A DNA stretch of 64,000 nt from Pseudomonas sp. URIL14HWK12:I12 (GTDB taxonomy: Bacteria; Pseudomonadota; Gammaproteobacteria; Pseudomonadales; Pseudomonadaceae), in assembly GCF_003097135.1 (NCBI RefSeq), contig NZ_QEQL01000008.1, forward strand, positions 1-64,000, read 5' to 3'. Under the pieces are notes generated by a model. That model had not been told where the DNA came from, ran no database searches, and saw nothing but the letters and a program-made list of their open reading frames with translations. Made by a program: the position numbers and the translations under genes. Positions 57,965 through 64,000 of this stretch are shown here, one piece after another (position 1 is the first letter of the stretch; the number at the start of each line of letters is the position of its first letter).

Positions 57965-58864
57965 ATGCGCCCGTTGGCTGATTTCATCATGCGCGGTCGC
58001 GTGCAGGCCACCCTCGTGGTGGCAGGTTGTGCGGCATTGCCGCTGTTGTTCTGGTTGAGTGCCGCCGCTGCCTGCCTCGTGCTGCTGCGGCGGGGGTTCG
58101 AGGGCGCTTTCGGCGTCCTGGCCTGGGGCGTGCTGCCAGCGTTTGTCTGGTGGTATTTCGGCGAGCCGCGCACCCTGATGGTGTTGCTCGGTTCGGTGGT
58201 GCTGGCGCAGCTGTTGCGCGCCGGTTGGCCCTGGAGCCGCGTGCTGCTTGCCAGCATCGGGCTTGGCCTGGTGTATGGCGTGGTCCTGGGCTCGTTGTTT
58301 CGAGAGCCTATCGACGACCTGGCGCAGATGGTGCAAACCCAGCTGCCACGGCTGTTCGGAGGGGTCTACCAGCAATTGAAGCTGGAGGAGCAGGCTCGCC
58401 TGGAGGCGTTGATCGCCCCGGTACTCAACGGTCTGATAGCGTCTGTGTTGCAAGCGTGCAGTGTAGTGGTCCTGATGTTGGGCCGTTACTGGCAAGCAGT
58501 TCTTTACAACCCCGGTGGGTTCGGCCGCGAGTTTCGCGCGGTGCGCATCCCCGGCGCCGCGGCCCTGCTGCTGTTGGTGCTGATGCTGGTGGGGCCGCAA
58601 TTCGGGGCCCAGGTCGCCATGCTCACGCCGCTGTGCAGTGTGCCACTGATGTTCGCCGGGCTGGCCCTGATTCATGGGCTGGTGGCGATGGGCAAGCTGG
58701 GCCGGTTTTGGCTGGTTGGGTTGTATTTGATGCTTGTCGTTTCCATGCAGGCTATCTATCCATTGCTGGTGCTTCTGGCCATAGTCGACAGCCTGATTGA
58801 TTTTCGCGGCCGCCTGGCGCCTCCTGGAGGCAACAACCAAGGCCCCGCGAACGGTGAAGGTTAA
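57965..58864 (+). CDS. DUF2232 multi-pass membrane protein
   Basis: A 299-residue integral membrane protein of the DUF2232 family with about seven to eight hydrophobic helices and a short hydrophilic C-terminus (GGNNQGPANGEG). Its function is unknown. In Pseudomonas it sits between rpsR and rplI, as here (36 bases after rpsR, 21 before rplI), so it is expressed with ribosomal protein genes although nothing in the sequence suggests a ribosomal role. Confidence 0.88.
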   Translation: MRPLADFIMRGRVQATLVVAGCAALPLLFWLSAAAACLVLLRRGFEGAFGVLAWGVLPAFVWWYFGEPRTLMVLLGSVVLAQLLRAGWPWSRVLLASIGLGLVYGVVLGSLFREPIDDLAQMVQTQLPRLFGGVYQQLKLEEQARLEALIAPVLNGLIASVLQACSVVVLMLGRYWQAVLYNPGGFGREFRAVRIPGAAALLLLVLMLVGPQFGAQVAMLTPLCSVPLMFAGLALIHGLVAMGKLGRFWLVGLYLMLVVSMQAIYPLLVLLAIVDSLIDFRGRLAPPGGNNQGPANGEG

Positions 58865-58885
58865 AAGTTAAGAGGTTAATACCAA

Positions 58886-59332
58886 ATGGAACTGATCCTG
58901 CTGGAAAAAATCGCCAACCTGGGCAACCTGGGCGACAAAGTAAGCGTAAAAGGTGGTTACGGCCGTAACTACCTGCTGCCGCAAGGCAAGGCCACCGTTG
59001 CGACCGAAGCGAACATCGCGTCGTTCGAAGCCCGCCGCGCCGAGCTGGAAAAACTGGCCGCAGACAAGAAATCGTCGGCTGAAACCCGCGCTGCCCAACT
59101 GGCCGAGCTGGAAGTCACCATCACCGCTACCGCTGGCGATGAAGGCAAACTGTTCGGTTCGATCGGCACCCACGACATCGCTGACGCCCTGACCGCCTCC
59201 GGCGTAGAAGTGGCCAAGGCTGAAGTTCGCCTGCCGAACGGCACCATCCGTCACGTTGGCGAATACGATGTAGCCGTGCACCTGCACAGCGACGTCGAAG
59301 CCACCGTTCGCGTGGTTGTTGTCGCTGCCTGA
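58886..59332 (+). CDS. rplI: 50S ribosomal protein L9
   Basis: L9 binds 23S rRNA domain V and projects from the ribosome, affecting reading-frame maintenance. The 148-residue protein has the N-terminal signature MELILLEKIANLGNLGDKVSVK and GGYGRNYLLPQGKA, a connecting helix (about 42-75), and a C-terminal domain with GSIGTHDIADAL. It is the last gene of the rpsF-rpsR-DUF2232-rplI group. Confidence 0.98.
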   Translation: MELILLEKIANLGNLGDKVSVKGGYGRNYLLPQGKATVATEANIASFEARRAELEKLAADKKSSAETRAAQLAELEVTITATAGDEGKLFGSIGTHDIADALTASGVEVAKAEVRLPNGTIRHVGEYDVAVHLHSDVEATVRVVVVAA

Positions 59333-59385
59333 TTGCCCTCAGGCATTTGGCTCGCCGGTGGTATTCCTTCCGGCGGGCCAATAAG

Positions 59386-59427
59386 ATGAAGGCGCGCTCG
59401 CTTTTGCGATGCGCGCCTTCATGTTTT
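59386..59427 (+). terminator. rho-independent terminator after rplI
   Basis: ATGAAGGCGCGC (59386-59397) pairs with GCGCGCCTTCAT (59411-59422), then GTTTTT. The 12-bp stem lies ahead of dnaB. Confidence 0.9.
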
Positions 59428-59453
59428 TCTACCCCTATAGAATTCCCGTGGCC

Positions 59454-60848
59454 ATGAACGAGATTTCCACGCCCGAACAGTTCGACCTGCAAACCGCCGC
59501 GTTGAAGGTCCCGCCGCATTCCATCGAGGCCGAACAAGCCGTGCTCGGTGGCCTGATGCTGGACAACAACGCCTACGAGCGGGTGCTGGACCAGGTTTCG
59601 GACGGCGATTTCTACCGCCATGACCACCGCCTGATCTACCGCGCCATTTCGAAGCTGGCCGAGCAGAACCAGCCCTTCGACGTCGTGACGCTGTCCGAAC
59701 AGCTCGACCGCGAAGGGCAGGGCAGCCAGACTGGCGGCCTGGCCTATCTTGGCGACTTGGCACGCAACACCCCGTCGGTGGCCAACATCAAGGCCTACGC
59801 GCAGATCGTTCGCGAGCGCGCCACCCTGCGCCAGTTGATCAGCATCAGCAACGACATCGCCGACAGCGCCTTCAACCCCGAAGGCCGCAATGCAGGCGAG
59901 ATCCTCGATGAGGCCGAGCGGCAGATCTTTCAGATCGCCGAAGCACGCCCCAAGACCGGCGGGCCGGTTGGCGTGACTGACCTGCTGACCAAGGCCATCG
60001 ACCGCATCGACACCCTGTTCAACACCGACGCCGCCATCACCGGCCTGACAACCGGTTTCACCGACCTCGATGACAAAACCAGCGGCATGCAGCCAGCCGA
60101 CCTGATCATCGTTGCCGGCCGGCCTTCGATGGGTAAGACCACCTTCGCCATGAACCTGGTGGAAAACGCCCTGATGCGTACCGAAAAGGTGGTGTTGGTC
60201 TACTCGCTGGAGATGCCCGGCGACTCCCTGGTGTTGCGGATGCTGTCGTCGTTGGGCCGTATCGACCAGACCAAAGTGCGTACCGGCAAGCTCGAAGATG
60301 ACGACTGGCCGAGGCTGACAAGCGCGGTCAACCTGCTCAACGACCGCAAGTTGTTCATCGATGACACCGCCGGCATCAGCCCGTCGGAGATGCGCGCGCG
60401 TACCCGGCGCATCGTGCGTGAGCACGGTGAGGTGGCGATGATCATGGTCGACTACCTGCAGCTGATGCAGATCCCCGGTTCCAGCGGTGACAACCGTACC
60501 AACGAAATTTCCGAGATTTCCCGCTCGCTCAAGGCGCTGGCGAAGGAATTCAACTGCCCGGTAGTGGCGCTCTCCCAGCTCAACCGCTCCCTGGAACAGC
60601 GCCCAAACAAGCGCCCGGTGAACTCCGACTTGCGGGAATCCGGGGCGATCGAGCAGGACGCCGACGTGATCATGTTCGTTTACCGGGACGAGGTGTATCA
60701 CCCCGAAACCGAACACAAGGGCGTTGCCGAAATCATCATCGGCAAGCAGCGCAACGGCCCCATCGGCACCGTGCGGCTCGCGTTCATCGGCAAATACACC
60801 CGCTTCGAGAACCTTGCGCCGGGCAGCTATCAATTCGACGACGAATAA
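59454..60848 (+). CDS. dnaB: replicative DNA helicase DnaB
   Basis: DnaB is the hexameric 5'-3' helicase at the replication fork. The 464-residue protein has an N-terminal primase-interacting domain (VPPHSIEAEQAVLGGLMLDNNA) and a RecA-like C-terminal domain with Walker A GRPSMGKT (about 222-229), Walker B MIMVDYLQLM and the arginine finger region. There is no intein. ATG 59454 (MNEISTPEQF) is chosen; the ribosome-binding site is weak, and a GTG lies two codons upstream. Confidence 0.97.
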   Translation: MNEISTPEQFDLQTAALKVPPHSIEAEQAVLGGLMLDNNAYERVLDQVSDGDFYRHDHRLIYRAISKLAEQNQPFDVVTLSEQLDREGQGSQTGGLAYLGDLARNTPSVANIKAYAQIVRERATLRQLISISNDIADSAFNPEGRNAGEILDEAERQIFQIAEARPKTGGPVGVTDLLTKAIDRIDTLFNTDAAITGLTTGFTDLDDKTSGMQPADLIIVAGRPSMGKTTFAMNLVENALMRTEKVVLVYSLEMPGDSLVLRMLSSLGRIDQTKVRTGKLEDDDWPRLTSAVNLLNDRKLFIDDTAGISPSEMRARTRRIVREHGEVAMIMVDYLQLMQIPGSSGDNRTNEISEISRSLKALAKEFNCPVVALSQLNRSLEQRPNKRPVNSDLRESGAIEQDADVIMFVYRDEVYHPETEHKGVAEIIIGKQRNGPIGTVRLAFIGKYTRFENLAPGSYQFDDE

Positions 60849-60852
60849 AAGC

Positions 60853-60920
60853 CGCTGCGAGTTTCAAGTGAGAGCAGGGGGCCCTAGCCCTGCTTGAGGC
60901 TTGCAGCTCGTAGCTTTCGG
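60853..60920. repeat. imperfect palindrome with AGCTTGCAGCTCGTAGC-type arms
   Basis: The left arm (GCTGCGAGTTTCAAGTGAGAGCAGGG) and the right arm (CCCTGCTTGAGGCTTGCAGCTCGTAGC) are near reverse complements around a short GGCCCTA loop; the inner AGCAGGG/CCCTGCT stem is perfect (60873-60894). The right arm resembles the repeats at 34185-34217 and 11634-11704. It lies just after dnaB and may double as its terminator. Confidence 0.6.
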
Positions 60921-61001
60921 GCTGTGTTTGGTTATTTTTTGTGCTATCTTGCGCGCCCTCGCGATCTTTCAAACCCATTGCCTAACTGACCGGTGCTAGC
61001 C

Positions 61002-63293
<2,292 letters not shown>

Positions 63294-63393
63294 GGGCCCG
63301 GCCTCGGCGTGGCCCGGCAAGCCGGCCTCCCACCCAGCACAAGCCAGCTTGGGTTTTTGTAGCAGGAGGGCGGCTTGCGGCGCGGCTCGCTGA

Positions 63394-63981
63394 TCAATCC
63401 GGCTTGCGGTCCGTCCATTTCGGCAGGGTCGTCGGCTCCCAGCGCTCAAGCGCATCGATCAATTCGTCGGCGTCATGCCCCAATTGCAGCATCGCCCGGT
63501 GCTCCTGGCGCACGAAGTGCTCTGCCACGAGATGGTCGAGAAAGCCGGTGAGCTTTTGGTAGAAACCGTTGACCTCCAGCAGGCCCAGCGGCTTGCCGTG
63601 GTAGCCCAGCTGGCCCCAGGTCCAGACCTCGAACAGTTCCTCAAGCGTGCCCAAGCCGCCAGGCAGGGCAATGAACGCATCGGCCAGCTCCGCCATGCGT
63701 GCCTTACGCGCGTGCATGCCATCGACTACCTCCAGCCGTGACAGCCCGGCATGGCCAACCTCCAAGGCCTTGAGTGCTTCGGGGATAACCCCGATTACCT
63801 CGCCCCCTGCAGCCATCGCTGCATCGGCTACCACACCCATCAACCCGACCTTCCCGCCGCCATAGACAAGCGTCAACCCGCGTTCGGCCAGCGCTCGGCC
63901 CAGTTGTTCGGCCGCATCACGGTAGGCAGGGTTGGCGCCGCTGCTGGCGCCGCAGAATACGCAAACGGATTTCAAAGCCAT
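63394..63981 (-). CDS. LOG-family protein (nucleotide 5'-monophosphate phosphoribohydrolase-like)
   Basis: A 195-residue Rossmann-fold protein of the LOG/TIGR00730 family. Characterised members release the base from cytokinin ribotides or from AMP. The catalytic signature PGGLGTLEE (107-115) and the conserved YGGGKVGLMG (about 40-49) and GMHARKARM are present, so it is probably an active phosphoribohydrolase; the substrate is not known. It converges on the radical SAM gene with a 100-base gap that contains only a weak hairpin. Confidence 0.92.
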   Translation of the reverse strand: MALKSVCVFCGASSGANPAYRDAAEQLGRALAERGLTLVYGGGKVGLMGVVADAAMAAGGEVIGVIPEALKALEVGHAGLSRLEVVDGMHARKARMAELADAFIALPGGLGTLEELFEVWTWGQLGYHGKPLGLLEVNGFYQKLTGFLDHLVAEHFVRQEHRAMLQLGHDADELIDALERWEPTTLPKWTDRKPD

Positions 63982-64000
63982 GGCAGTTCTCCTGTGCAGG

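Noticed and set aside
63294..63393. REP-like element between the radical SAM gene and the LOG gene
   Set aside because: The sequence has only vague similarity (gtagcaggagggcggcttg) and no clear palindrome, so it is not called.

Overview
The window is a 64 kb stretch of GC-rich chromosome from a fluorescent-type Pseudomonas. The evidence is the combination of gene order and protein families: ubiEJB-hisIE-tatABC, hslVU-ftsN-like-argS-priA-rpmE, mrcA/pilMNOPQ-aroKB-damX-gltBD-hemE, queG-nnr-tsaE-amiB-mutL-miaA-hfq-hflXKC-hisZ-purA and rnr-rlmB-rpsF-rpsR-rplI-dnaB are blocks typical of that genus. The proteins look closest to the P. putida group, but I cannot name a species from sequence alone. 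Nearly all of it is core chromosome; there is no prophage, insertion sequence or CRISPR array.

Layout. 1-948 holds the 3' end of an Rhs-type polymorphic toxin gene, cut by the window edge. 1041-8815 (minus strand) carries a chemoreceptor gene, rsmE, the Tat export genes, hisE/hisI and the ubiquinone genes ubiB/ubiJ/ubiE. 8928-9639 holds a small PHA-system-family gene and a DUF971 gene facing each other; the mcl-polyhydroxyalkanoate cluster that separates these two genes in P. aeruginosa and P. putida is absent. 9684-16493 (minus) has hslU/hslV, a SPOR-domain division protein, argS and priA. 16658-18363 has rpmE and a malic enzyme gene. 18437-20893 (minus) encodes PBP1A, divergent from the type IV pilus assembly operon pilMNOPQ (21074-26042), which runs on into aroK, aroB and a DamX-like gene. 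gltB/gltD (glutamate synthase), hemE and a small periplasmic OB-fold protein follow to 37268.

From 37271 to 53441 come queG (minus) and then a long plus-strand series: NAD(P)HX repair, tsaE (t6A tRNA modification), amiB, mutL, miaA, hfq, hflX, hflK/hflC, hisZ, purA and a second chemoreceptor gene. A tRNA-Leu(CAG) gene lies on the minus strand at 53485-53571. The right end (53753-63293) carries rnr, rlmB, the rpsF-rpsR-DUF2232-rplI ribosomal group, dnaB and a YgiQ-type radical SAM gene, and closes with a LOG-family gene on the minus strand.

How the parts work together: Tat export, PBP1A, AmiB and two SPOR proteins serve the envelope and division; PilMNOPQ form the pilus alignment complex and outer-membrane pore; HslUV, HflKC, RNase R, Hfq and HflX handle protein and RNA quality control; MiaA, QueG, TsaE, RsmE and RlmB modify tRNA and rRNA.

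The most interesting observations are the clean absence of the pha cluster with a left-behind PHA-family gene; an A8 run at the tatB/tatC overlap where loss of one A would fuse the two receptor proteins; an Rhs toxin tip with membrane segments and no visible immunity gene; a recurring AGCTTGAAGCTTG-type intergenic repeat; and structured leaders ahead of rpsF, gltB and hisZ. No wholly new multi-gene system is evident.
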